DNA from: CAWAND01 sp963807065
GTDB lineage: Bacteria > Chloroflexota > Anaerolineae > Anaerolineales > E44-bin32
Length of the DNA stretch: 64,000 bases
Reading direction: 5' to 3'
Assembly: GCA_963807065.1 (NCBI GenBank)
Contig: CAWDZQ010000002.1
Span: 62,001 to 126,000, forward strand
Translations under genes and position numbers: made by a program
Notes under the pieces: model-generated
Told to the model about the DNA's origin: nothing
What the model saw: only the letters and a program-made list of their open reading frames with translations
Databases searched by the model: none
Shown here: one piece after another, positions 54,537 through 63,447 of the stretch
How the letters are laid out: each line of letters begins with the position of its first letter
Position numbering within the stretch: the first letter of the stretch is position 1

Positions 54537-55898
54537 ATGTCTGATTTCACCTCCCTTGACGCCACCATCGACGCCCAGCTTCCGGACCAACTAGAGACCC
54601 TCAAACGATTATGCAAACAGCCGAGCATTGCAGCCCAGAACGTAGGCATGCAGGCGTGCGCTGAGCTTGTGGCGGAGATGCTGAACACACGCGGGTTCGA
54701 GGTCTCGATCCTCCCCACGGCAGGCCAGCCGGTCGTATTTGCCGAACGTCAGGGGACCTCCGACCGCACGCTTCTCTTCTACAACCATTACGACGTTCAG
54801 CCGCCGGAGCCGCTCGAGCTTTGGGAGTCGCCTCCGTTTGAGCCAGAAATCAGGGACGGCAAGATCTTCGGGCGAGGGGTTAGCGACGACAAAGGTCACT
54901 TCATCTGCCGGCTGGCGGCCATCGACGCCATTTTGGCCAATCAGGCTGAACTGCCCTGTCACATCAAATTTGTGGTTGAAGGTGAAGAGGAGATCGGCAG
55001 TCCTAATCTGCCCGAGTTCGTGGCCCACAACGAGAACTTGCTGGCCGCAGACGCTTGTGTCTGGGAATTCGGCGGTGTGGATCACGAGGGCCGACCGGTC
55101 CAGTCGGCGGGATTGCGCGGGATTTGCTACGTGGAACTGGTCGCCCGAACGGCCTCGCTGGACGCTCATTCAGGGCTGGGAGGCGGTATCTTCCCCAACG
55201 CCGCTTGGCGACTCACCTGGGCCCTGGGAACGTTGAAGGGACCAGACGAGAGGATCCGGATCCCCGGCTTCTACGACAAAGTCATCCCCCCAACGGCACG
55301 GGACCTGGAGCTTCTGGCTGAACTCCCCGAAGTCGCCGCCAGTTACAAAGAGACATACGGGCTGCAGGGGTTCATCAAGGGGCTGAGGGGCGGTCTCGAC
55401 CTGCACCGTGAGGAAGTGTTCACTCCCACCTGCACCATCTGCGGTCTGACCTCAGGCTACCAGGGGCCGGGCACGAAGACAGTGCTGCCGGCGGAAGCCC
55501 GGGCCAAGGTCGACTTCCGGCTTGTGCCCGACCAGGATCCACATGAGATCTTCGAGCTGCTCAAGGCCCACCTCGCCCGGGAGGGTTTCGACGACATCGA
55601 GGTGCAGTGGTTGGGCGGCGAACCACCTGGACGAACCGACCCCGACGACCCCTTTTTACAAATGGTGGTCGAGAGTGCCCGGCCGGTATACGGCCGGCCA
55701 CAAATGATCGAACCGATTTCCGGAGGCTCCGGCCCGGTGCACGCATTCATCGCCCATCTGGGCGTGCCGGTGGCCATGGCCGGCATCAGTCACCCCGAAG
55801 GCAGAGTCCATGCACCAAATGAGAACGTTTTAATCGAAAACTTTGTCAAGGGCGTCAAGCACACAGCCCGCATCGTCCTTAATTTCGCCCAGGCTTGA
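54537..55898 (+). CDS. M20-family metallopeptidase (dipeptidase/ArgE-like)
   Basis: A 453-residue zinc peptidase. Metal and catalytic residues are visible in LLFYNHYDVQPPEPLELWES (His, Asp), KIFGRGVSDDKGHFICRLAA (Asp), KFVVEGEEEIGSPNLPEFV (Glu-Glu) and ISGGSGPVHAFIAHLGVP. The dimerisation domain interrupts the catalytic one around residues 185-330. Likely cleaves dipeptides or N-acyl amino acids; specificity unknown. ATG at 54537 with AAGGAG 6 nt upstream. Its stop overlaps the -35 box of the tRNA-Pro promoter. Confidence 0.89.
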   Translation: MSDFTSLDATIDAQLPDQLETLKRLCKQPSIAAQNVGMQACAELVAEMLNTRGFEVSILPTAGQPVVFAERQGTSDRTLLFYNHYDVQPPEPLELWESPPFEPEIRDGKIFGRGVSDDKGHFICRLAAIDAILANQAELPCHIKFVVEGEEEIGSPNLPEFVAHNENLLAADACVWEFGGVDHEGRPVQSAGLRGICYVELVARTASLDAHSGLGGGIFPNAAWRLTWALGTLKGPDERIRIPGFYDKVIPPTARDLELLAELPEVAASYKETYGLQGFIKGLRGGLDLHREEVFTPTCTICGLTSGYQGPGTKTVLPAEARAKVDFRLVPDQDPHEIFELLKAHLAREGFDDIEVQWLGGEPPGRTDPDDPFLQMVVESARPVYGRPQMIEPISGGSGPVHAFIAHLGVPVAMAGISHPEGRVHAPNENVLIENFVKGVKHTARIVLNFAQA

Positions 55899-55923
55899 GG
55901 GAAAACCGGGCGTCGGCTATAAT
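55895..55923 (+). promoter_or_regulatory. Promoter of tRNA-Pro
   Basis: TTGAGG at 55895-55900, 17 nt, then a perfect TATAAT at 55918-55923. The start would be near 55930, 5 nt before the mature tRNA. The -35 overlaps the stop codon of the upstream peptidase. Confidence 0.85.
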
Positions 55924-55934
55924 CCGGGGACCGT

Positions 55935-56011
55935 CGGGGCGTGGCGCAGCCCGGTAGCGCACCTGCATGGGGTGCAGGGGGTCGGCGGTTCAAATCCGCC
56001 CGCCCCGACCA
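55935..56011 (+). tRNA. tRNA-Pro (anticodon GGG)
   Basis: A 77-nt cloverleaf: acceptor CGGGGCG/CGCCCCG, D arm GCGC...GCGC, anticodon arm CCTGC-ATGGGGT-GCAGG with anticodon GGG reading CCC (and CCU), and T arm GGCGG-TTCAAAT-CCGCC. The 3' CCA is encoded (56009-56011). First base C1 and the whole pattern match bacterial proline tRNAs. Confidence 0.95.
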
Positions 56012-56012
56012 T

Positions 56013-56046
56013 CGGCCGCCTGGAGACCAGGCGGCCGGTTTGTTTT
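56013..56046 (+). terminator. Intrinsic terminator after tRNA-Pro
   Basis: A perfect 11-bp stem CGGCCGCCTGG/CCAGGCGGCCG with an AGA loop, followed by GTTTGTTTT. It begins one base after the CCA end and makes the tRNA a single-gene unit. Confidence 0.92.
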
Positions 56047-56115
56047 CCCCGTCTTTTCGAGGTTCGCGCCCCGCCATAGCTGAATCTGTCCCGAGACCCG
56101 CGCAATCGCCTCAAC

Positions 56116-56143
56116 TTGACAAGACAGCGACTCTGGGTACCCT
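56116..56143 (+). promoter_or_regulatory. Promoter of the SLC13/RCK gene pair
   Basis: TTGACA at 56116-56121 and TACCCT at 56138-56143, 16 nt apart. The start would be near 56150, 60 nt before the first SLC13 gene. Confidence 0.65.
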
Positions 56144-56208
56144 GCAGTCAGGCAGCGGACCCAGCCTGCTGTCTGCCATTGATCCGGCTTCAACTCCCCT
56201 GGTCGGTG

Positions 56209-58566
56209 ATGATGACGACTGAGGTTCTGATCGTCCTCTCGATCCTGATCCTGGCCGTCATCCTGTTCGTCTCCGAGAAGATCCGCCCCGATCTGGTCGC
56301 GCTCATGGTCATGGTTGCACTGCCGCTGGCCGGATTGATCTCGCCAGCCGAAGCCCTGTCTGGGTTCAGCAGTCCAGCTGTGGTGACCGTTTGGGCGGTG
56401 CTCATCCTGAGCGCGGCCTTGGCGCGGTCGGGCGTAGCCAGCATCATCGGCTCGAGGCTGCTGAGAGTCGCCGGTTCCGGCGAAGCCCGTTTGATCGCTA
56501 TCATCATGGTCACAGTGGCAGTCCTTTCCAGCTTCATGAACAACATCGGTGCGACGTCACTGATGCTCCCCGTGGTCGTGGTTATCGCCCGCCGCGTCGG
56601 TCGTCCCCCGGCCAAGCTCCTGATGCCGCTGGCCTTCGGCGGCCTGCTCGGCGGCATGATCACCCTGATCGGCACCCCCCCCAACATCCTTATCAGCGAT
56701 GCCCTCCTTCAAGCGGGACTACCCCCTTTGAAGATGTTCGACTTTGCCCCGGTTGGAATCATCGTCACCGTGGCTGGAGTCGCTTACATGACCCTGATTG
56801 GCCGCCGAATCCTCCCCAGCCGCGACATCGCCATGGAGATGAAAGGTGGGGACCGGGGTGATTTGGGAGAGGTCTACTCGCTGAAGGAACGACTCTTCGT
56901 CCTCCGAATCCCTCAGGAGACGCCGCTGGCCGGCATGACTCTGGCCAAGATGCGCCTGGGGTCCACCCTGGGGATCAACATCATCGCCATCCTCCGGCCG
57001 GATCACGATCAGATGGCGCCCGGCCCGGATGCGGTCCTGCGTGGCGGCGACCGCCTTGTTGTCTTGGGCCAGGAGGCCCATCTGAAAGAACTTGTCGGGC
57101 ACCACCAGCTGCTGTACAAGGGTCAGGGCCTGACCGTGGACAGCCTCCTCGCTCCAGACATTCAAAACGCTGAAGTGACCCTTGGCCCCGGATCGGCTCT
57201 GATCGGATCGACATTGCGAGAGAGCGACTTTCGCCGCAAACTTGGCCTCAACGTGCTCGGGATCTGGCGCGGCGGCGAACCCCGTCGGACTCAGCTTGGC
57301 GATATCGAATTGAAAGCTGACGACGTGCTCATGGTTCAGGGACCACCTGGGCGCGTGGAATCCCTGGCATCCGAGCCCGATTTGTCGGTGTCTGCGGCCC
57401 ACGAAGCGGAGATCTCAGCACTTGGCGAAAGGCTCTTTGCTGTACAAATACCAGCGGAGTCTGCGCTCGCCGGCAAGACCCTGGGCACGAGCCACCTAGC
57501 AGACGCGTACGGGCTTTCCGTACTGGGTGTTGTCCGACAGGGAAAGACACACCTGATGCCCGGCCCTGAGGAGCTGTTGCTGGCTGGAGAAACTTTGTTG
57601 GTCGAAGGAAGGGAGGAGAGCCTGCGTGCCCTGCAGGCTCAGGAGGATTTGGAGGTCGAGATCCAAGCCCAGGTCGACTTGGCGTCTCTTGAACGAGGTG
57701 ACATCGGACTCAGCGAAGTCGTCCTTTCGCCCAGGACCCATCTTGTCGGAAAGACCCTCAGACAGGTTCAATTCAGAGAGAAGTACGGGATGAATGTGCT
57801 CGCCATAATGAGGGCAGGTCGCACCATCCGGTCAAACGTCGGCACCCTGCCGCTCGAGTTCGGCGACGCCCTGCTCCTGTTTGGCCACCGGCGCAACCTC
57901 AGCCTGCTCGCTACCGATCCGGACTACCTGGTCCTTGAAGAAGGGTCCCAGGAACCACCCAGGTTCGAAAAGGCCCCCATTGCGGCGGCGATTATGGCTC
58001 TGGCTCTTGTCCCCGTCATGCTCGGTTGGCTCCCGATTGCGATTTCTCTGGTCATCGGTGTCATACTCATGATTCTGACCCGCTGCCTGACGCTCGAGGA
58101 AGCCTATCAGCACATCGAATGGAAGGCGGTCTTCTTGATCGCCGGAATGCTTCCTCTGGGAATTGCGATGCAGACAACGGGTGCCGCCAGCTTTTTGGCA
58201 GACAGCGTAGTGCGGTCGGTGGGCGGATTGGGCCCGATGGCAGTTATGGCAGCGCTCTTCGTCCTGACGGCCCTGGCATCACAAGCGATGCCAAATCCAG
58301 CTGTCGCTGTGCTGCTCGCCCCGATTGCGATTGACGCCGCATCGGACCTTGGAGTCTCTCCCTATCCTCTCCTCATGGCAGTGGCCGTTTCAGCTTCAGC
58401 TGCTTTCCTCAGTCCGGTGGGCCATCCAGCCAACCTGCTGGTCATGGGGCCTGGAGGGTATTCCTTCAGAGACTTCATTCGAGTTGGCACCCCACTGATG
58501 CTGGTGGTCCTGCTGGTTGTCGTCATCACCATCCCCTACATTTGGCCATTTCAGGTGAGTCCGTGA
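56209..58566 (+). CDS. SLC13/DASS-type transporter with four internal RCK_C domains
   Basis: About 785 residues. Two membrane halves (residues about 1-205 and 590-785) carry DASS landmarks: VVTVWAVLILSAALARSGVA, SSFMNNIGATSLMLPVVVV, LIGTPPNILISDALL, and in the second half SQAMPNPAVAVLLAP and FLSPVGHPANLLVMGPGGYS. Between them lie four RCK_C (TrkA_C) domains, each with a PxxxLxGxTL start (PLAGMTLAKM, ALIGSTLRES, ALAGKTLGTS, HLVGKTLRQV). The DASS family moves sulfate, dicarboxylates or other anions with Na+; the RCK_C domains likely sense a ligand. Starts at 56209 or 56212. Confidence 0.86.
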   Translation: MMTTEVLIVLSILILAVILFVSEKIRPDLVALMVMVALPLAGLISPAEALSGFSSPAVVTVWAVLILSAALARSGVASIIGSRLLRVAGSGEARLIAIIMVTVAVLSSFMNNIGATSLMLPVVVVIARRVGRPPAKLLMPLAFGGLLGGMITLIGTPPNILISDALLQAGLPPLKMFDFAPVGIIVTVAGVAYMTLIGRRILPSRDIAMEMKGGDRGDLGEVYSLKERLFVLRIPQETPLAGMTLAKMRLGSTLGINIIAILRPDHDQMAPGPDAVLRGGDRLVVLGQEAHLKELVGHHQLLYKGQGLTVDSLLAPDIQNAEVTLGPGSALIGSTLRESDFRRKLGLNVLGIWRGGEPRRTQLGDIELKADDVLMVQGPPGRVESLASEPDLSVSAAHEAEISALGERLFAVQIPAESALAGKTLGTSHLADAYGLSVLGVVRQGKTHLMPGPEELLLAGETLLVEGREESLRALQAQEDLEVEIQAQVDLASLERGDIGLSEVVLSPRTHLVGKTLRQVQFREKYGMNVLAIMRAGRTIRSNVGTLPLEFGDALLLFGHRRNLSLLATDPDYLVLEEGSQEPPRFEKAPIAAAIMALALVPVMLGWLPIAISLVIGVILMILTRCLTLEEAYQHIEWKAVFLIAGMLPLGIAMQTTGAASFLADSVVRSVGGLGPMAVMAALFVLTALASQAMPNPAVAVLLAPIAIDAASDLGVSPYPLLMAVAVSASAAFLSPVGHPANLLVMGPGGYSFRDFIRVGTPLMLVVLLVVVITIPYIWPFQVSP

Positions 58567-58603
58567 ATAATACGTGGACCATGAATTCCACTCGGCTCCA
58601 ACC

Positions 58604-60391
58604 ATGACGGTCGATATTGCCATCACCTTGGCGATCATTCTCGTCGCCTTGCTGCTGTTCGCCACCGAGGTGCTCCGGGTGGACATCGTAGCTATGCTGG
58701 TCTTGATCACCGTCGGCGTGCTGCGATTAATCCCCCCGCAACAGGTGTTCTCGGGTTTTTCTAACTCGGCGGTCATCACGGTTTGGGCCGTCTACATGGT
58801 CTCCGGGGGGATGTTCAAGACCGGGGTGGCTGAGATCCTGGGGAACGCCATCCTTAAAGTGGCCGGGAACCAGGAGTCCGGGCTGGTGGGCACAATCATG
58901 GCGACCGTGGGGGTGATCTCGGCCTTCATGAACAATGTGGGGGCTGTGGCGATGCTCCTCCCGAGCGTCGTAGGCATTTCGAGGAAGACCAAGGTCCCTA
59001 TATCCAAGCTATTGATTCCCTTGGCCTTCGCCTCCCTCATGGGAGGTGCCCTGACATTGATTGGAACCCCGGCCAATATCCTGGCAGCCGGGATCCTCAA
59101 AGAGCATGAGCTGATCTCGTTCGGCTTCTTCGAGTTTGCTCCTATGGGGTTCATCCTGCTCACCACTGGCATCGTTTACATGGTGCTGATCGGTCGGCGG
59201 CTCATCCCAGTCCGACCCAACACTCAGGGCAATTTGGGGCCATTCAAGCTGCGGGACTACGTCGCCGAGGCTCGCGTGTCGCCATCCAGCCCGCTGGTCG
59301 GCAAGACACTTTTCGAATCTCGACTGGGCCGGGACCACGACGTTACGGTGCTCGCCATCCAGCGACAGGACGGGGAAGCGCCGGCCCTCAATCGGGATGT
59401 TCGCTTCAAGGCAGGCGATTTGCTCGTGATCGAGACATCGGCATCCAACATCATAAGCACGCTGCAGCCGCAGGGGCTCGTGCCTGAGGCCTCCGCCGAC
59501 CCAGAAATGGAGCGGATTCAGTCCGAAAACACACAGTTGATCGAGGCCACGCTGGCCCCAAATTCTCGAGTCGTCGGCAAGAGCCTCAACGAGTTCCGAT
59601 TCCGGGAGCGGTACGGCTTCACCGCCCTGGCCATCTCCCGTCACGGTGAGGTCATCACTCAGCGACTCAGGGACATGCATCTGCAGTTTGGAGACGCCCT
59701 CCTGTTGCAAGGTCCGAGACACCGCATCGCGGAATTGCAGGAACGAGAAGACTTCCTGGTGCTCGAACCCATGAACTTTGAACAATTTCGAAAAGGCAAG
59801 GCCCCAATCGCAGTAGCGGCTCTACTGGGCGCCATCGGATTGGTGCTCAGCGGCGTGATGGACATCTCCCTGGCAATGGTCATCGCCGCCATGGTCATCG
59901 TCATCTCGGGCGCCCTGACCATTGAGGAGGCCTACGAAAGTGTCGATTGGCGAACTGTCTTCTTGGTGGCGGGGATGCTGCCACTTGGAATGGCGATGGA
60001 ATCGACTGGCACTGCTCGTTTCTTGGCCGACCTCATCTTGGGGGCCTTGGGACAGTATGGCGTGGTGGCAACATTAGCAGGCATCTATCTGCTGGCGGCC
60101 GCCGTCACGCAGCCGATGTCCAACGCGGCCGCTATTGTCCTGATCGTACCCATCGCCCTTGACACTGCGTTAGGATTGGGAGCCAACTACAAGACATTCA
60201 CGATGGCGGCCGTGATCGGTGCAACCACGAGCTTTCTCTCCCCCGTGGGGCACAAGGCGAACATCCTGATTTTTGGACCGGGGGGGTACAAATTCACCGA
60301 TTACGCGCGTGTGGGCGGCCTCTTGACAGTGGTGCTCCTGCTCGTATCGATGATTTTTCTTCCGATGATTTGGCCCCTCTTCCCGAACTAA
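58604..60391 (+). CDS. SLC13/DASS-type transporter with two internal RCK_C domains
   Basis: About 595 residues, a paralogue of the preceding gene, 37 nt downstream. The membrane halves show SAVITVWAVYMVSGGMFKTG, ISAFMNNVGAVAMLLPSVV, LIGTPANILAAGILK and FLSPVGHKANILIFGPGGY. Only two RCK_C domains are present (PLVGKTLFESRLGRDHDV and RVVGKSLNEFRFRERYGF, residues about 210-375). The ATG at 58604 is chosen; a GTG at 58574 is possible, but neither has a good ribosome binding site. It converges on hemW. Confidence 0.85.
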   Translation: MTVDIAITLAIILVALLLFATEVLRVDIVAMLVLITVGVLRLIPPQQVFSGFSNSAVITVWAVYMVSGGMFKTGVAEILGNAILKVAGNQESGLVGTIMATVGVISAFMNNVGAVAMLLPSVVGISRKTKVPISKLLIPLAFASLMGGALTLIGTPANILAAGILKEHELISFGFFEFAPMGFILLTTGIVYMVLIGRRLIPVRPNTQGNLGPFKLRDYVAEARVSPSSPLVGKTLFESRLGRDHDVTVLAIQRQDGEAPALNRDVRFKAGDLLVIETSASNIISTLQPQGLVPEASADPEMERIQSENTQLIEATLAPNSRVVGKSLNEFRFRERYGFTALAISRHGEVITQRLRDMHLQFGDALLLQGPRHRIAELQEREDFLVLEPMNFEQFRKGKAPIAVAALLGAIGLVLSGVMDISLAMVIAAMVIVISGALTIEEAYESVDWRTVFLVAGMLPLGMAMESTGTARFLADLILGALGQYGVVATLAGIYLLAAAVTQPMSNAAAIVLIVPIALDTALGLGANYKTFTMAAVIGATTSFLSPVGHKANILIFGPGGYKFTDYARVGGLLTVVLLLVSMIFLPMIWPLFPN

Positions 60392-60444
60392 CCCCACCCT
60401 GACTGGAGCTATTCGTTGGCACAGATGGGCGAATCCACCTCAGG

Positions 60445-61701
60445 TCAGTAGGCCTTGAGATCTCGGGGGGCTGCGGGGGAAATGGCGTCCACGGCAAGTG
60501 CACCTCTCGCTAGGTGATCTACGAAACGCTCGAAAACCTGGTTCCCGAGAAGCCGGCCCCGGTGCGTCAGCCTCAGCACGCCCTCCCGTCTCTCTAACAG
60601 GCCGCTTCCCGATAGCCCCGCCAGGGGTTCGCCGAAATCTTCTTCCATTGTGTGGCCAAAGGTCTCCGCATAGGCGTGTTCGGAGACGCCTTCCCTGGTC
60701 AACCTCAGGCCAAGGATCATCGTGTCCTCAGCCCGGCGCGGCAGGCTTTGCCGTTCCCGCCAAACCGTCCCCGGTGTGAAGGGAAACTCCTGCGTCCAGG
60801 TCTCGCTTTGCAGGCGCTCGATGAACGCGCGGGGAGAACGCACGACTCGCGTCCTCCATCCATCGGCACAGCCGTGGGCACCCGCCCCAAGTCCAAGGTA
60901 CTCACGGTTGCGCCAGATTTGCAGATTGTGGAGGCAAGCCCGGGGCTGCCCGTCCAATCCGGGCCGGGCCCAGTTGGAGATTTCGTACTGCAGATACCCG
61001 GCCCGCTCGAGCATCTCATCGGCCAGCTCATACATGTCGGCGGCCAGATCGGGGTCGGGCCATGGCAGGCGACCCTGCTGCACCCACTTCCTCATGGGTG
61101 TGCCGAATTCCAGCGAGAGCGAGTAGAGCGAAAGGTGATCGGGCTCAAGGGCCAAAGCAGCCTGCAGGCTGGCTCTCCAGCGTGTCAGACTCTGCTCCGG
61201 GAGACCGTAGATCAGGTCGAGGTTAAGGTTATCGAACCCAGCCCGGCGCGCCCAGGAAACCGCCTGCCACACATGCTCCATCCCGTGCTGGCGCTCGAGC
61301 ATCTGAAGTTCCCCCGAATCACTAGATTGCATGCCCAACGAAAGGCGGTTGACACCCAGGGAACGGAAGCCGCGCAAGCTGGCGAGGTCCACAGTGCCAG
61401 GGTTGGCTTCCAGGGTGATCTCCGCCGCGGCCGAGATCTCGAAGCTCTGACTTATCTGCGACAGGATGGCCCCCAGCTCCGCCTCCGACAGCAGCGAGGG
61501 CGTCCCACCGCCGAAAAACACAGTGTGCGCCTGCCGGGAGCGCCCGGCCGTTTCGGCGGATCGCCCCACGCCTCGGATTTCTCCGACCAGGGCCCGAACG
61601 TAGGCGGGTTTGAGTTCATCCAGGCCAGCATAGGTATTGAAATCGCAATAGGCGCAGCGATGTTGGCAGAATGGGATGTGGAGATACAGGCTGGTGGGCA
61701 T
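60445..61701 (-). CDS. hemW: Radical SAM protein HemW (heme chaperone-like)
   Basis: About 418 residues. The radical SAM cluster motif is LHIPFCQHRCAYCDFNTY (C-x3-C-x2-C, residues about 11-18), followed by TVFFGGGTPSLL and ITLEANPGTVD. NLDLIYGLPEQSLTRW and the HemW-type CLHNLQIW (usual HNxxYW, here with Ile) distinguish it from HemN. It inserts heme into respiratory proteins in some bacteria. ATG at 61701; no Shine-Dalgarno, but a -10 box 6 nt upstream. Confidence 0.88.
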   Translation of the reverse strand: MPTSLYLHIPFCQHRCAYCDFNTYAGLDELKPAYVRALVGEIRGVGRSAETAGRSRQAHTVFFGGGTPSLLSEAELGAILSQISQSFEISAAAEITLEANPGTVDLASLRGFRSLGVNRLSLGMQSSDSGELQMLERQHGMEHVWQAVSWARRAGFDNLNLDLIYGLPEQSLTRWRASLQAALALEPDHLSLYSLSLEFGTPMRKWVQQGRLPWPDPDLAADMYELADEMLERAGYLQYEISNWARPGLDGQPRACLHNLQIWRNREYLGLGAGAHGCADGWRTRVVRSPRAFIERLQSETWTQEFPFTPGTVWRERQSLPRRAEDTMILGLRLTREGVSEHAYAETFGHTMEEDFGEPLAGLSGSGLLERREGVLRLTHRGRLLGNQVFERFVDHLARGALAVDAISPAAPRDLKAY

Positions 61702-61707
61702 GCTCAA

Positions 61708-61713
61708 AGTCTA
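61708..61713 (-). promoter_or_regulatory. -10 box for a leaderless start of hemW
   Basis: TAGACT (4 of 6 to consensus) on the minus strand ends 6 nt before the ATG at 61701. No -35 or ribosome binding site is evident. Confidence 0.4.
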
Positions 61714-61873
61714 GCACCACAGGCTCGATCAGGACGGACGATATCCATGGCGTGCCATCAGCCGGCTGAGGCTGCCCGAGCCTCCCCGATCAGACGGCTA
61801 TAATGGACCCGCCATTGTCTAGCCCTTCCCCTCCGGCGATCCGGCGGGGCTCTCCCATGCTTTTGGAGGATCG

Positions 61874-62998
61874 ATGAAGGATATCCGTGTTGGCATGATT
61901 GGCACCCGCTTTATGGGTCGTGCCCATTCGAATGCCTACATTAACGTGGGGTATTTCTTTCCCACCCCGCTGCATCCTGTACTGACGGCAGCTTGCGGGC
62001 GTGATGAGATCAACCTCAACATGTTTGCCGACCGCTTTGGCTACCAGTCGACCGAAACCTCCTGGGAGAGGCTCGTAAGGCGCGACGACATCGACCTGGT
62101 GGACATATGCACTTCGAACGCCACTCATCTGCCGATCGCCCTGGAGGCGGCCAAGAACGGTAAGCACATCTTCTGTGAGAAACCCTTGGCCCTGAACGCG
62201 CATGAGGCACGTCAGATGGCTGAAGCCGCCGAAGAAGCCGGGGTCACTCACATGGTGGCCTTCAACTACCGGCGTGTCCCCGCAATCGTGCTCGCCAAGC
62301 AGATGATCGATCAAGGAAGCCTCGGCAGGATCTACCATTTCAATGCGGTGTATTACCAGGATTGGCTGTCAGATCCAAAGTCGCCCTATGTGTGGAGAAA
62401 CGATGTCACCCAAGCAGGGTCGGGGGCGCACGGCGACTTGAACGCACACACAGTGGACCTGGCCAGGTATCTGGTCGGCGAGTTCGAAGCCGTTAGCGGC
62501 ATCCAGGAGGTCTTCATCAAGGAGCGGCCCAGGCAGGATGGGACGATGAGAAGAGTCACCGCCGATGACGCCACCGGGTTCCTGGCGCGATTCCAAGCTG
62601 GAGCCGTCGGCGTTTTCATGGCCACGCGATTGGCCACGGGCAGGAGAAACCTCCTTCGCTTCGAGATCTTCGGCAGCCAGGGAAGTCTGGTCTTCAACCT
62701 GGAGAGGATGAACGAACTCCAGTTCTACTCGGGGGATGATCCGGACCAGAGACAGGGCTTTCGAACCATCCTGGTCACCGACAAGCCCCACCCGTACATT
62801 TCCGCCTGGTGGCCACCCGGCCACATTATTGGCTGGGAGCACGCCTTCATTCATGAGACCTACGATTTGCTGGTGGCCATAGAAAGTGGTGCGCCGGCCG
62901 TTCCAGATTTCCGAGATGGCTTGAAATGCCAGCAGGTCCTAGATGCCGTCCAAGACTCCTCCCTGCAGGGGCGCTGGATTACCCTGCGGGGCGCCTGA
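61874..62998 (+). CDS. Gfo/Idh/MocA-family oxidoreductase
   Basis: A 374-residue NAD(P)-dependent sugar or inositol dehydrogenase-like protein. The Rossmann start is IRVGMIGTRFMGRAHSNAYI (GxxxxGxxH), then HIFCEKPLALNAHEARQM with the catalytic-site EKP, and NYRRVPAIVLAKQMIDQGSLG. The C-terminal domain contains SGAHGDLNAHTVDLARYLVG, with a His in the place used for catalysis in this family. Substrate not determinable. GGAGG precedes the ATG; a TATAAT occurs at 61799 without a clear -35. Confidence 0.87.
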   Translation: MKDIRVGMIGTRFMGRAHSNAYINVGYFFPTPLHPVLTAACGRDEINLNMFADRFGYQSTETSWERLVRRDDIDLVDICTSNATHLPIALEAAKNGKHIFCEKPLALNAHEARQMAEAAEEAGVTHMVAFNYRRVPAIVLAKQMIDQGSLGRIYHFNAVYYQDWLSDPKSPYVWRNDVTQAGSGAHGDLNAHTVDLARYLVGEFEAVSGIQEVFIKERPRQDGTMRRVTADDATGFLARFQAGAVGVFMATRLATGRRNLLRFEIFGSQGSLVFNLERMNELQFYSGDDPDQRQGFRTILVTDKPHPYISAWWPPGHIIGWEHAFIHETYDLLVAIESGAPAVPDFRDGLKCQQVLDAVQDSSLQGRWITLRGA

Positions 62999-63447
62999 TC
63001 ACGACCAGGGAGAGAGTCAATTCGAGTGGCTGGGCGGACGACGCATCCTGCGCCGGCCAACTTGATGCTGCAGGCCGCAATCGCACAGGCGGCGGAGCGG
63101 CAGGGGCGGCTCAGGCGACCGAGGGCCGTTGAAATGGGAAACGGGCAGCAGCCTGCCCGCCTTTGTCCAGCATCTCTGCGAAGCTGTGTAATAATACTCG
63201 GCAGATCGGAACGTCCCTTCTCTCGGGATCATCTGGGGTCTTCGCCTCAGGCCGCCCAAGGCCAGCCGGAGGTCGAATTCGGCAGATACGCGGCTGTGCG
63301 GGACAGAAGACCTGTTCACTCATCACGCGATCCCTCGAGGGTAGAAGGCTGGATCGCCCAACCGTACCCCAGCCGAAGGCGTGGGTCGAGCTTCAGGTGA
63401 CACAGGCTCGAATGGCCCATTCGACGCAAAGTGCACGAGGAAGAGCA
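62999..63447 (+). other. 449-nt non-coding region upstream of the phosphofructokinase
   Basis: No supported reading frame. A hairpin CGGGCAG/CTGCCCG (63142-63159, 4-nt loop) followed by a weak CCTTTG may end the oxidoreductase transcript. TTGTCC at 63163 and TGTAAT at 63187 with an 18-nt spacer could be the promoter for the kinase, leaving a leader of about 250 nt. Confidence 0.4.

Noticed and set aside
56116..56208. Longer first SLC13 protein starting at 56116
   Set aside because: That TTG is part of the TTGACA -35 box, and the extra residues are not membrane-like; the hydrophobic start at 56209 fits the family.
63111..63326. Small minus-strand open frame before the phosphofructokinase
   Set aside because: Arg/Pro-rich, no ribosome binding site, no neighbours in the same direction.
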